From the NCBI RefSeq assembly GCF_008704395.1, contig NZ_CP023695.1, positions 6,324,001 to 6,388,000 on the forward strand: DNA of 64,000 bases. The letters are read 5' to 3'. The position numbers and the translations under genes are program-made. This document shows, piece after piece, positions 16,668-25,052 of the stretch (position 1 is its first letter; each line of letters begins with the position of its first letter). This DNA is from Streptomyces alboniger (GTDB taxonomy: Bacteria; Actinomycetota; Actinomycetes; Streptomycetales; Streptomycetaceae). The notes below the pieces were generated by a model that was not told the origin of the DNA, did not search any database, and saw only the letters and a program-made list of their open reading frames with translations.

Positions 16668-18302
16668 GTGCTCTTCCTCTACACCGTGCTCGTGGTGTGC
16701 TGCGCCATCCTGCTGACGGCCGGCGTCGTCGAACAGCGTCGGCACTTCACCAACCTGGAGCACATCCCCACCCGGGTCCTCGTCAACGGCATCCGCGGCA
16801 AGTCCTCCATCACCCGCCTGTGCGCGGGCGCGCTGCGCGGCGGCGGGCTCACCACGGTCGCCAAGACCACCGGCACCGCGGCCCGCTTCATCCACCCGGA
16901 CGCCACCGAGGAGCCCGTCTACCGCAAGTTCGGCATCGCCAACGTCGTCGAGCAGATCGGCATCGTGCGGCGCGCCGCCGCGTACGACCCGGACGCCCTG
17001 GTCATCGAGTGCATGGCGGTCATGCCGGCCCTCCAGGAGATCAACCAGTCCAAGCTGATCCGCTCCACCATCGGCGTGCTCTGCAACGTCCGCGAGGACC
17101 ACCTCGCGGAGATGGGCCCGACCCTCGACGACGTGGCGCGGTCGCTCTCGCGCTCCATGCCCGAGGGCGGCATCTGCGTCACGGCGGAGAGGGACCGCTA
17201 CGCCATCCTCAAGGAGGAGGCCGACGCCCGGGACTGCAAGCTGATCTACGCGGACCCGGAGTCGGTCACCGACGACGAGCTGCGCGGCTTCAGCTGGTTC
17301 ACCTTCAAGGAGAACGTGGCGATCGCGCTGACCGTCGCCGAACTCCTCGGCGTGGAGCGGGAGACGGCCCTCAAGGGCATGTACGACGCCCCGCCGGACC
17401 CCGGTGTCCTCTCCGTCGAGCGGTACGCCACCGAGGACGGCAGGAAGCTCCGCTTCGCCAACGTCTTCGCGGCGAACGACCCCGAGTCGACGCTGATGAA
17501 CATCAACCAGCTGCTCGACCTCGGCGCCATCCACCGCCCGCTCAACGTCGTCATCAACTGCCGCCCCGACCGCGTCGAGCGCAACGGCCAGATGGGCGAG
17601 ATCATCCCCGAACTCCGGCCGGAGAAGGTCTTCGTCATCGGCCACCCCGCCAAGTCCGCGATCGACGCGATCCCCGCCGAGTGGCGCTCGCGCGCCGTCG
17701 ACCTCGGCGGCGACCGGCGCGACCCCGAGGAGTTCATGCGCGAGATGCTCGGGCAGCTCGGCCCCGACTCCTCGCTCGTGGCGATCGGCAACATCCACGG
17801 CCAGGGCGAGCTGCTCCTGGAACACCTCGCGGAACTGCCGCCGGACGAGAGCGAGGAGCAGGCCGCGGAGGAGCCCGCGCCCTTCTACGAGCCGCACGTC
17901 GACCCGTACCAGCACTACCCCGAGGCGTACGAGACGCGGTACACGGGCACCGGCCAGCATCCGCAGGTCCACGTGCCCGCCCAGCGCACCACGGACCGGT
18001 CCTACGAGGCGTACGCGCCGCACGACGCGTACGCGCCCCAGCAGGCGTACGCGCCCCAGGAGACGTACGAGCCGTATGCGCCGTATGAGCCGTACGGAGC
18101 CCACGGGTCCTATGAGCAGCAGGCGCCCCAGCAGCACGTGTACACCCCGCAGGAGACGTACGCCCCGCAGGAGACGTACGCCCCCAGGGAGCCGTACGCA
18201 GAACCCCCCGCCCCCCGCGGTCTGTTCGAGCCGCGGGTGCCGCCCGCACCGCCCGCCGCAGACGACACCCAGCAGTGGCACAGCCCAGGAGAGCCCCGTT
18301 GA
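16668..18302 (+). CDS. pgsB: Poly-gamma-glutamate synthase PgsB/CapB with long Tyr/Pro-rich tail
   Basis: Mur-ligase-type amide ligase that activates glutamate with ATP and extends the gamma-linked chain at the membrane. An N-terminal membrane helix (residues 4-21) is followed by VLVNGIRGKSSITR with the P-loop at 41-47, closely like Bacillus PgsB, then VIECMAVMPALQ, GVLCNVREDHLAEMG and NVFAANDPEST. The family core of about 390 residues ends at LLEHLAELPP. Residues 391-544 are an extra tail of 6-residue YAPQET/YAPQQA-type repeats rich in Tyr, Pro, Gln and Glu, probably disordered. GTG 16668 has GAAGGA at 16651-16656. The stop overlaps pgsC by 4 bp. Confidence 0.93.
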   Translation: MLFLYTVLVVCCAILLTAGVVEQRRHFTNLEHIPTRVLVNGIRGKSSITRLCAGALRGGGLTTVAKTTGTAARFIHPDATEEPVYRKFGIANVVEQIGIVRRAAAYDPDALVIECMAVMPALQEINQSKLIRSTIGVLCNVREDHLAEMGPTLDDVARSLSRSMPEGGICVTAERDRYAILKEEADARDCKLIYADPESVTDDELRGFSWFTFKENVAIALTVAELLGVERETALKGMYDAPPDPGVLSVERYATEDGRKLRFANVFAANDPESTLMNINQLLDLGAIHRPLNVVINCRPDRVERNGQMGEIIPELRPEKVFVIGHPAKSAIDAIPAEWRSRAVDLGGDRRDPEEFMREMLGQLGPDSSLVAIGNIHGQGELLLEHLAELPPDESEEQAAEEPAPFYEPHVDPYQHYPEAYETRYTGTGQHPQVHVPAQRTTDRSYEAYAPHDAYAPQQAYAPQETYEPYAPYEPYGAHGSYEQQAPQQHVYTPQETYAPQETYAPREPYAEPPAPRGLFEPRVPPAPPAADDTQQWHSPGEPR

Positions 18303-18781
18303 TTCACTCCGTCCTCACCCCTGAGATCGCCGCGATCGGCATCGCGCTCGGGCTGCTCTTCTCCCTGGTCTGCTATCTGACGACCAACCTCTCGCCCGGC
18401 GGCATGATCACCCCGGGCTGGCTGGCGCTGACCCTCGTCGAGGACTTGCAGCGCGCGGCCATGGTGGTCGGCGTGACCGTCCTGACGTACGCCGGCACCC
18501 TGCTGATGCAGAAGTTCGTGATCCTCTACGGCAAGCGGCTGTTCGCCGCCGTCGTGCTGCTCGGCGTGACGCTCCAGGCGACCGTGATGATCGTGCTGTC
18601 CATGGAGTTCCCGCTCATGTACGCGAACCAGACGCTCGGCTTCATCGTCCCCGGCCTGATCGCCTACCAGCTGGTCCGCCAGCCCAAGGGCCCCACGCTG
18701 CTCGCCACCGGCTCGGTGACGCTCATGGCCTACGTCGTCCTCACCGCCGGGATCCTCCTCGGCTTCATGCCGTCCGCCTGA
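18299..18781 (+). CDS. pgsC: Poly-gamma-glutamate biosynthesis membrane protein PgsC/CapC
   Basis: 160 residues, about five membrane helices, similar in length to Bacillus PgsC (149). Family segments are unmistakable: FVILYGKRLFAAVVLLGV and GFIVPGLIAYQL match the FMILYGRRKFAA and IIVPGLIA segments of PgsC. It forms the membrane synthase complex with PgsB. It starts at TTG 18299, inside the pgsB stop (TTGA), with AGGAGAG at 18287-18293; the upstream in-frame ATG at 18275 would overlap further and lacks a site. Tight coupling implies stoichiometric production of PgsB and PgsC. Confidence 0.93.
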   Translation: MIHSVLTPEIAAIGIALGLLFSLVCYLTTNLSPGGMITPGWLALTLVEDLQRAAMVVGVTVLTYAGTLLMQKFVILYGKRLFAAVVLLGVTLQATVMIVLSMEFPLMYANQTLGFIVPGLIAYQLVRQPKGPTLLATGSVTLMAYVVLTAGILLGFMPSA

Positions 18782-18797
18782 TTCCCAGGAGTCATTC

Positions 18798-19871
18798 ATG
18801 CCACCCAAGAAGAAGCGTCCCGTCCTGCACGCGGCGACCGTGCTCGCCCTGCTCGCCGGCAGCGCCTATCTGACCGTGGAACTGCGCGAGGACGAAGCGG
18901 CCAAGGCGCCCAAGGTGCAGGCCGTCACCGACACCCCCGAGCTGCACAACAGCACGGGCCAGCAGGCGAGCGGGAAGCAGACGTGGGAGCGCCTGAAGAA
19001 CCCCGAGCGCTCCGTCCTGCGCACCGACGGCGGCAAGGTCCTCGCCACCTTCACCGACGGCGCCCGCACCGCGACGCTGACCGGCCCGAGCCGCACCTTC
19101 ACCGAGCCCGCCAACACCAAGTCCCGGGTGGTGACCAACGACTGGGTGCGGCTGATGCCCGAGGTCTGGCGCGAGGGCGCGGAGAAGGAGAAGTGGTTCA
19201 AGGACTGGTACAAGGAGTTCTCCGGCAGCGAGGAGGACGACATCTTCGCGATGGCGTTCCAGTACGTGGAGGGCGCGCCGGTCAAGAAGGACGACGAGGG
19301 CATCGCGTACGCGGGCGACGCCAACTTCGGCCCGCTGAACCCCGACGGCAGCTCCGGCAACGACCTGCGCCTCGAACAGTCCGACTTTTTCGACTACCTC
19401 GGCATCCCGTACACCTTCCGCAACGGCACCACCGCGCAGCCGGAGAAGGCGCGCGCCCGCTCCATGGACTGCTCCGGCTTCATCCGGACCGTCTTCGGCT
19501 ACCGCGCCCGCTACCCCCTGATGGCCGACGACCGGTCCGGCGACGGCCTGCCCCGCACCGCCAACGGCATGGCGCGCGGCAAGGCCGGCACGGACGTCAT
19601 CGAGCTGAAGGGCGTGGGCGCGGCGGACCGCCCCAAGTCCATCGACGTGGTGCAACCCGGCGACCTGGTCTTCTTCAAGCTGGACGCCCGCACCAAGCAG
19701 CGCCTGGACCACGTCGGCATCTTCCTCGGCCACGACGCCGACGGCCACAAGATCTTCATCTCCAGCCGCGAAGAGGTCAACGGCCCGACGATCGGCGACA
19801 AGGGCGGCACGTCACGCCTCGACGGCAACGGCTACTACGCCACGACGCTGCGCAGCGCCAAGCGGCTCTAG
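18798..19871 (+). CDS. NlpC/P60-family cysteine peptidase of the PGA operon
   Basis: 357 residues with an N-terminal signal anchor (KKKRPVLHAATVLALLAGSAYL). The C-terminal half is an NlpC/P60 domain: catalytic Cys225 in SMDCSGFIRTVFG and His305 in RLDHVGIFLGHD, with VQPGDLVFFK between them. NlpC/P60 enzymes cut gamma-D-glutamyl bonds in peptidoglycan, and Bacillus PgdS of this family cuts poly-gamma-glutamate, so release or trimming of the polymer is the likely role. The N-terminal part (about 60-215) matches nothing I recognise. ATG 18798 follows AGGAGTC, 16 bp after pgsC, and it is the last gene of the operon. Confidence 0.82.
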   Translation: MPPKKKRPVLHAATVLALLAGSAYLTVELREDEAAKAPKVQAVTDTPELHNSTGQQASGKQTWERLKNPERSVLRTDGGKVLATFTDGARTATLTGPSRTFTEPANTKSRVVTNDWVRLMPEVWREGAEKEKWFKDWYKEFSGSEEDDIFAMAFQYVEGAPVKKDDEGIAYAGDANFGPLNPDGSSGNDLRLEQSDFFDYLGIPYTFRNGTTAQPEKARARSMDCSGFIRTVFGYRARYPLMADDRSGDGLPRTANGMARGKAGTDVIELKGVGAADRPKSIDVVQPGDLVFFKLDARTKQRLDHVGIFLGHDADGHKIFISSREEVNGPTIGDKGGTSRLDGNGYYATTLRSAKRL

Positions 19872-19913
19872 CGCTCCGCGGGGCGGGGCGGTTCCCCACC
19901 CTGCGGGTCGGTG

Positions 19914-19954
19914 GGGGATGGTCGCGCAGTTCCCCGCGCCCCTCAAGGGGCGCG
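19914..19954. repeat. Dispersed intergenic hairpin repeat, copy B; bidirectional terminator
   Basis: ATGGTCGCGCAGTTCCCCGC leads into a hairpin CGCGCCCC (19935-19942), loop TCAA, GGGGCGCG (19947-19954). The TCA in the loop is the stop codon of the minus-strand NYN gene. It lies between convergent genes, so it probably terminates both. Confidence 0.75.
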
Positions 19955-20314
19955 TACCGTCCTGGGGCCCGCGCACGCTGCGCCCACCTCGCCCACCCTG
20001 CGGCGCAGCTCGCGGTCGGCCGTGATCACTACGCACGGCCGGCCCGCCGCCCCGGCGGCCACCTCCACGATGTGGTCGTCGCCGCTGCCGGGCGCGCTCT
20101 CCACGCGTACGCCCGGCACGGACTCCACGCCACGAGCGGCCCCCTCGACGACGAGCACGACGTCCAGCGGACCCGGATGGTCCGCGATGCCTTCTTCCGC
20201 GTACGCGACGAGCGCGTCCCGCAGCCGTTCCGCGGCCCCGCGGCGGTCCTTCCACCATCCGTCGGGCACGGATCCGACGACGTTCGCGGCATCGACGACG
20301 ACGAGAGTTCTCAT
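19943..20314 (-). CDS. Small NYN/PIN-like domain protein
   Basis: 123 residues, begins MRTLVVVDAANVVGSVPDGW, the Asp-Ala-Asn-Val start characteristic of NYN/PIN-like putative ribonucleases. Further acidic positions typical of the metal site are visible in GSGDDHIVEVA and VVITADRELRRRV. The frame is open back to 20404, but ATG 20314 begins the fold directly; no clear ribosome-binding site precedes it. RNA cleavage is the family expectation, with no substrate known. It is divergent from the propeller protein gene by 67 bp. Confidence 0.75.
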   Translation of the reverse strand: MRTLVVVDAANVVGSVPDGWWKDRRGAAERLRDALVAYAEEGIADHPGPLDVVLVVEGAARGVESVPGVRVESAPGSGDDHIVEVAAGAAGRPCVVITADRELRRRVGEVGAACAGPRTVRAP

Positions 20315-20381
20315 GCGGCAAACGTAAACTAATAGGCAAAACGCTGTGCGTCCGTGAACGTGGAAGGGTTGGCGCCGAGTC

Positions 20382-21452
20382 ATGCCGTCGAGGTCCACCA
20401 GCACCGGTGCCCCGGATACCGCCCGCTGGCTGCTGCGCGGTCACGACGGCCGCCTCACCGCCTACGCCCGCGCCGCGGGAGGCCTCCTGCGCTGGACGGA
20501 GACGCGGCCCGGCGGCCCGGAGTGGAGCGGCCCCGACTTCTTCGAGGCGCCCGACCTCACCTACCTCACGCTCGCCCAGGGCACCGACGGATACGTGCAC
20601 TTCGTGGCCCGGCGGGAGCGGCCGGGGGACGACGGCAAGGCCGTCGTCGACCTCGTGCACTCCATCCAGTACCAGACGGGCCGCCCCCTCATGGACTGGC
20701 GCTCGCTCGGCAACCCGCACACCAAGCTCGTCGAGCGCGCCCCGTACCTCGGCGCGCCCGCCGCCGCGGTGGACACGGCGGGCACCGTCCACGTCTTCGT
20801 GCGGGACGCGGTGGGCAGCGTACGGATGCGCCGCGAGGGCAAGGGCGGCAAGTGGGAGGGGTGGAAGGACTTCAAGGTCCGCGACACCCTGGACGGCATG
20901 GCCGCGGTCGCCACGTCCACGGGCCGCGTGGAGGTCCTCGCTCCCTCGGGCAAGGCCACCCTGCGCTGGGCCCAGGAGCAGCGGGGCGGTGAGCCGCAGC
21001 GCGCCGACGACGTGCCGGTGGTCGCCGCCCCCTGCTCCGGCACGGCCCTGGAGACCGCCCCCGACCGCCTCACGTACTTCGCGGCCGACGCGCTCGGCGA
21101 CGGCGTCGTCGCCCACCGCCCGGCGAGCGGCGGCCCGCCGCTGCCCCTCGGCGGCGCCCCGGGCCCCGGCCCCACGGCGGCGCTGCGGACGACCATAGAC
21201 GGCTACGACTGCACGGTCCTCGCCCACCGCACGAGCAACGGCCGCCCGGCGCTCGCCGCCTTCCCCACCGAGGACGAGGACGCGGGCCTGTGGTGGGCCG
21301 AGACCGGCGAACCGTGCCTGGGCGCACCGGCCTTGGCGCTCGACGCGCGGGGCCGCGTCGTCATGGCGGCGATCGGCCTCGACGGCTCACTGCGCCTCGC
21401 CCGGCAGAAGGCCGAGCCGGGCCTCGCGCTGGAGGCGTGGACTCGCGTGTGA
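20382..21452 (+). CDS. Conserved hypothetical beta-propeller-like protein
   Basis: 356 residues, no signal peptide, no membrane helix. The sequence repeats short beta-rich units with Trp-rich turns (ARWLLRGHDGRLTAYARAAG, DGYVHFVARRE, GTVHVFVRDAVGSVRMRREG, GRVVMAAIGLDGSLRLARQK), as in lectin-like or PLL-type propellers in Streptomyces. I do not recognise a specific function. ATG 20382 is preceded by GGAAGGG at some distance (13 nt), so translation may be weak. It ends at a strong shared terminator. Confidence 0.65.
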   Translation: MPSRSTSTGAPDTARWLLRGHDGRLTAYARAAGGLLRWTETRPGGPEWSGPDFFEAPDLTYLTLAQGTDGYVHFVARRERPGDDGKAVVDLVHSIQYQTGRPLMDWRSLGNPHTKLVERAPYLGAPAAAVDTAGTVHVFVRDAVGSVRMRREGKGGKWEGWKDFKVRDTLDGMAAVATSTGRVEVLAPSGKATLRWAQEQRGGEPQRADDVPVVAAPCSGTALETAPDRLTYFAADALGDGVVAHRPASGGPPLPLGGAPGPGPTAALRTTIDGYDCTVLAHRTSNGRPALAAFPTEDEDAGLWWAETGEPCLGAPALALDARGRVVMAAIGLDGSLRLARQKAEPGLALEAWTRV

Positions 21453-21463
21453 GCGCACGAAGA

Positions 21464-21495
21464 CGGGCCGTACGGGACAAGTCCCGTACGGCCCG
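21464..21495. terminator. Perfect bidirectional hairpin terminator
   Basis: CGGGCCGTACGGGAC (21464-21478) and GTCCCGTACGGCCCG (21481-21495) are exact complements. It sits between the convergent propeller and fadB genes and would stop both. Confidence 0.85.
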
Positions 21496-21516
21496 CCGAC
21501 GTTGGTGCGCGAGAGG

Positions 21517-23649
21517 TTACGCCGGGACGCTCGCCACGCCCTGCGCGAGGAACCGCTTGCCGTTCACCCGCTCGCTGACGCCCTCACGGTCCAGGTACGG
21601 CGTGATGCCGCCCAGGTGGAAGGGCCAGCCCGCGCCGGTGATCAGGCAGAGGTCGATGTCCTGCGCCTCGGCGACGACGCCCTCGTCGAGCATGAGCCCG
21701 ATCTCCTGCGCCACGGCGTCGAGCACGCGGTCGCGCACCTGCTCCTCGGTCAGGACGGAGTCGCCCTGCTTGAGCAGAGCGGCGACCTCGGGGTCCAGCT
21801 CCGGCTTCCCGGAGTCGTACACGTAGAAGCCGCGCTTGCCCGCCTTGACGACGGCCGCGAGGTTCGGCGAGACGGTGAAGCGCTCCGGGAAGGCGCGGTT
21901 CAGGGTCTCGGAGACGTGCAGACCGATGGCCGGGCCGACCAGCTCAAGGAGGACCAGCGGCGACATCGGCAGGCCGAGCGGCTCGACGGCCTTCTCGGCG
22001 ACGGCGACCGGGGTGCCCTCGTCGATGACGTTCTGGATCTCGCCCATGAAGCGGGTCAGGATGCGGTTCACGACGAACGCCGGGGCGTCCTTCACGAGCA
22101 CCGCGGTCTTCTTCAGCTTCTTGGCGACGCCGAAGGCCGTGGCCAGCGACGCGTCGTCGGTCTTCTCGCCGCGCACGATCTCCAGGAGCGGCAGGACCGC
22201 GACCGGGTTGAAGAAGTGGAAGCCGACGACCCGCTCGGGGTGCTTCAGCTTCGACGCCATCTCGGTGACCGACAGCGAGGAGGTGTTCGTGGCGAGGATG
22301 GCGTGCGCCGGGGCGACCGCCTCCACCTCCGCGAAGACCTGCTGCTTGACGCCGATCTCCTCGAAGACGGCCTCGATGATGAAGTCTGCGTCGGAGAAGC
22401 CCTCGGCCTTGTCCAGGACACCGCTGACCAGCGCCTTGAGGCGGTTGGCCTTGTCCTGGTTGATACGGCCCTTGCCGAGCAGCTTGTCGATCTCGGCCTG
22501 GACGTAGCCCACACCCTTGTCGACGCGCTCCTGGTCGATGTCGGTCAGCACGACCGGCACTTCGAGGCGGCGCAGGAAGAGCAGTGCCAGCTGCGAGGCC
22601 ATCAGACCGGCGCCGACGACGCCGACCTTGGTGACCGGGCGCGCCAGGTTCTTGTCCGGGGCACCGGCGGGGCGCTTGCCGCGCTTCTGCACGAGGTTGA
22701 ACGAGTAGATGCCCGCGCGCAGTTCACCGCCCATGATGAGGTCGGCGAGCGCCTTGTCCTCGGCGTCGAAGCCCTTCTGGAGGTCGCCGTCCTTGGCGGC
22801 CTCGATGATCTCCAGAGCGCGGTAGGCGGCCGGGGCGGCGCCGTGCACCTTGGAGTCCGCGATGGCACGGCCGCGCGCCACGGCGGCGTCCCAGCCCTCG
22901 CCGCGGTCGACCTCGGGGCGGGTGACCTCGACGGAGCCGTTCAGGACGGAGGCCGTCCAGATCAGCGACTGCTCAAGGAAGTCCGCGCCCTCGAAGAGGG
23001 CGTCGGCGATGCCCAGCTCGAAGACCTGCTTGCCCTTGAGCTGACGGTTCTGGTTGAGCGAGTTCTCGATGATGACCGAGACGGCCTTGTCCGCGCCGAT
23101 CAGGTTCGGCAGCAGCGCGCAGCCGCCCCAGCCCGGGACCAGGCCGAGGAAGACCTCGGGCAGCGAGAACGCGGGCAGCGCCTTGGAGACGGTGCGGTAG
23201 GAGCAGTGCAGACCGACCTCGACGCCACCGCCCATCGCGGCGCCGTTGTAGTACGCGAAGGTCGGCACGGCGAGCCCGGAGAGCCGCTTGAAGACGTCGT
23301 GGCCGCCCTTGCCGATGGCCAGCGCGTCCTCGTGGCGCTTGAGGATCTCCACGCCCTTGAGGTCGGCACCGACGGCGAAGATGAACGGCTTGCCGGTGAT
23401 GCCGACGCCGACGATGGCGCCCTCGGACGCCTCCTTCTCGACCTGGTCGATCGCGGCGTCGAGGTTCGCCAGCGAGCCAGGGCCGAAGGTGGTCGGCTTG
23501 GTGTGGTCGAAGCCGTTGTCGAGGGTGATGAGCGCGAAGCGGCCCGCGCCCTGGGGGAGGTCGAGGTGGCGTACGTGCGCCTGCGTGACGACCTCGTCGG
23601 GGAACAGCTCGGCCGCACCCTTCAGAAGCTCAGCGGTCGTGGTGCTCAC
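21517..23649 (-). CDS. fadB: Fatty-acid oxidation multifunctional protein (enoyl-CoA hydratase / 3-hydroxyacyl-CoA dehydrogenase)
   Basis: 710 residues. The N-terminal crotonase domain (about 15-210) has the oxyanion segments FAVGADLKGVE and YNGAAMGGGVEVGLHC. The Rossmann fold of 3-hydroxyacyl-CoA dehydrogenase begins at VGVVGAGLMASQLA (about 340), with VGFHFFNPVAVLPLLEIV further on, and the C-terminal dehydrogenase domain closes the protein. It carries out hydration and NAD-dependent oxidation in beta-oxidation. GTG 23649 overlaps the thiolase stop by 4 bp; the longer frame to 23721 lies inside the thiolase gene and is rejected. The Met of GLMAS replaces the more usual Gly of GxGxxG. Confidence 0.92.
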   Translation of the reverse strand: MSTTTAELLKGAAELFPDEVVTQAHVRHLDLPQGAGRFALITLDNGFDHTKPTTFGPGSLANLDAAIDQVEKEASEGAIVGVGITGKPFIFAVGADLKGVEILKRHEDALAIGKGGHDVFKRLSGLAVPTFAYYNGAAMGGGVEVGLHCSYRTVSKALPAFSLPEVFLGLVPGWGGCALLPNLIGADKAVSVIIENSLNQNRQLKGKQVFELGIADALFEGADFLEQSLIWTASVLNGSVEVTRPEVDRGEGWDAAVARGRAIADSKVHGAAPAAYRALEIIEAAKDGDLQKGFDAEDKALADLIMGGELRAGIYSFNLVQKRGKRPAGAPDKNLARPVTKVGVVGAGLMASQLALLFLRRLEVPVVLTDIDQERVDKGVGYVQAEIDKLLGKGRINQDKANRLKALVSGVLDKAEGFSDADFIIEAVFEEIGVKQQVFAEVEAVAPAHAILATNTSSLSVTEMASKLKHPERVVGFHFFNPVAVLPLLEIVRGEKTDDASLATAFGVAKKLKKTAVLVKDAPAFVVNRILTRFMGEIQNVIDEGTPVAVAEKAVEPLGLPMSPLVLLELVGPAIGLHVSETLNRAFPERFTVSPNLAAVVKAGKRGFYVYDSGKPELDPEVAALLKQGDSVLTEEQVRDRVLDAVAQEIGLMLDEGVVAEAQDIDLCLITGAGWPFHLGGITPYLDREGVSERVNGKRFLAQGVASVPA

Positions 23650-24872
23650 TTGTCGCCTCCGGCGTCCTTGTGGTTCGGGTTCTCCCAGATGACCGTCGCG
23701 CCCATGCCGAAGCCGACGCACATGGTCGTGAGGCCGTAGCGCACCTCGGGCTGCTCCTCGAACTGCCGCGCCAGCTGCGTCATCAGACGCACACCGGAGG
23801 AGGCGAGGGGGTGGCCGAACGCGATGGCGCCGCCGTACTGGTTGACGCGCGCGTCGTCGTCGGCGATGCCGTAGTGCTCCAGGAAGGCGAGCACCTGCAC
23901 GGCGAAGGCCTCGTTGATCTCGAAGAGACCCATGTCGGAGATGGAGAGCCCCGCCTTGGCGAGGGCCTTCTCCGTGGCCGGGATCGGGCCGTAGCCCATG
24001 ACCTCCGGCTCGACGCCCGCGAAGGCGTACGAGACGAGGCGCATCTTGACCGGCAGGCCGTTCTCCCGCGCGAACTCCTCGGAGGCGATGAGGGAGGCGG
24101 TGGCGCCGTCGTTGAGACCCGCGGCGTTGCCGGCCGTGACGCGGCCGTGCGTACGGAACGGCGTCTTCAGCCCGGCGAGGTTCTCCAGGGTGGTGCCCGG
24201 ACGCATCGGCTCGTCGGCGGTGGCGAGGCCCCAGCCGGTCTCACCGGCCTCCTCGTTCGTACGGCGTACGGAGATCGGGACCAGGTCGGCCTGGATCTTG
24301 CCGTCGGCGTACGCCTTGGCGGCCTTCTCCTGCGAGCGCACGGCGTACTCGTCGGCGCGCAGCTTGGTGATGCTCGGGTAGCGGTCGTGCAGGTTCTCGG
24401 CGGTCATGCCCATGAACAGCGCGGACTCGTCCACGAGCTTCTCGCTCACGAACCGCGGGTTCGGGTCGACGCCCTCGCCCATGGGGTGGCGCCCCATGTG
24501 CTCGACACCGCCGGCGACGGCGATGTCGTACGCGCCGAAGGCCACGCTGCCCGCGACCGAGGTCACGGCGGTCAGCGCACCGGCGCACATGCGGTCGATG
24601 GAGTAGCCGGGCACGGACTGCGGCAGACCGGCGAGGATGCCGGCCGTGCGGCCGATCGTCAGGCCCTGGTCGCCGATCTGCGTGGTCGCCGCGATGGCGA
24701 CCTCGTCGATCTTGGCGGGGTCGAGGTCCGGGTTGCGGCGCAGCAGCTCCCGGATGGCCTTCACGACGAGGTCATCGGCACGGGTCTCGTGGTAGATGCC
24801 CTTCGGACCCGCCTTGCCGAACGGGGTGCGGACGCCGTCCACGAAGACGACGTCCCTGACGGTACGAGGCAC
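23646..24872 (-). CDS. fadA: Acetyl-CoA acyltransferase (thiolase)
   Basis: 408 residues. Catalytic Cys in YSIDRMCAGALTAV (about residue 95), His in AFGHPLASSGVRLMTQL and second Cys in TTMCVGFGMGATVIW are all present, as in degradative thiolases. It performs the last step of beta-oxidation and is translated together with fadB, forming the fatty-acid oxidation complex. The start is GTG 24872 with GGAGGAGAG just upstream. An AT-richer patch around 24934-24948 (reverse strand AGTTACCGGCAAGTA) may hold the operon promoter or operator. Confidence 0.93.
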   Translation of the reverse strand: MPRTVRDVVFVDGVRTPFGKAGPKGIYHETRADDLVVKAIRELLRRNPDLDPAKIDEVAIAATTQIGDQGLTIGRTAGILAGLPQSVPGYSIDRMCAGALTAVTSVAGSVAFGAYDIAVAGGVEHMGRHPMGEGVDPNPRFVSEKLVDESALFMGMTAENLHDRYPSITKLRADEYAVRSQEKAAKAYADGKIQADLVPISVRRTNEEAGETGWGLATADEPMRPGTTLENLAGLKTPFRTHGRVTAGNAAGLNDGATASLIASEEFARENGLPVKMRLVSYAFAGVEPEVMGYGPIPATEKALAKAGLSISDMGLFEINEAFAVQVLAFLEHYGIADDDARVNQYGGAIAFGHPLASSGVRLMTQLARQFEEQPEVRYGLTTMCVGFGMGATVIWENPNHKDAGGDK

Positions 24873-25052
24873 GATGGCTCTCCTCCAGGGTGCGGTTGCG
24901 CCACACCTGCGGCGCGCTTCCTCCGCCCACCCTACTTGCCGGTAACTATGCGGCCAAGGGAGGTCTCGGCGAGGCGAAGGTCACACTTGCCGCACCGCTC
25001 GGCGCAGGGGCTCTCCCCGGGGCCCGGGGCGGGCACCTCCCGTCGGCCCGGG

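Noticed and set aside
14325..18281. 1318-codon minus-strand open frame opposite the HAMP and pgsB genes
   Set aside because: Third-position GC of the plus-strand genes produces it; no domain is recognisable and PgsB motifs prove the plus-strand reading.
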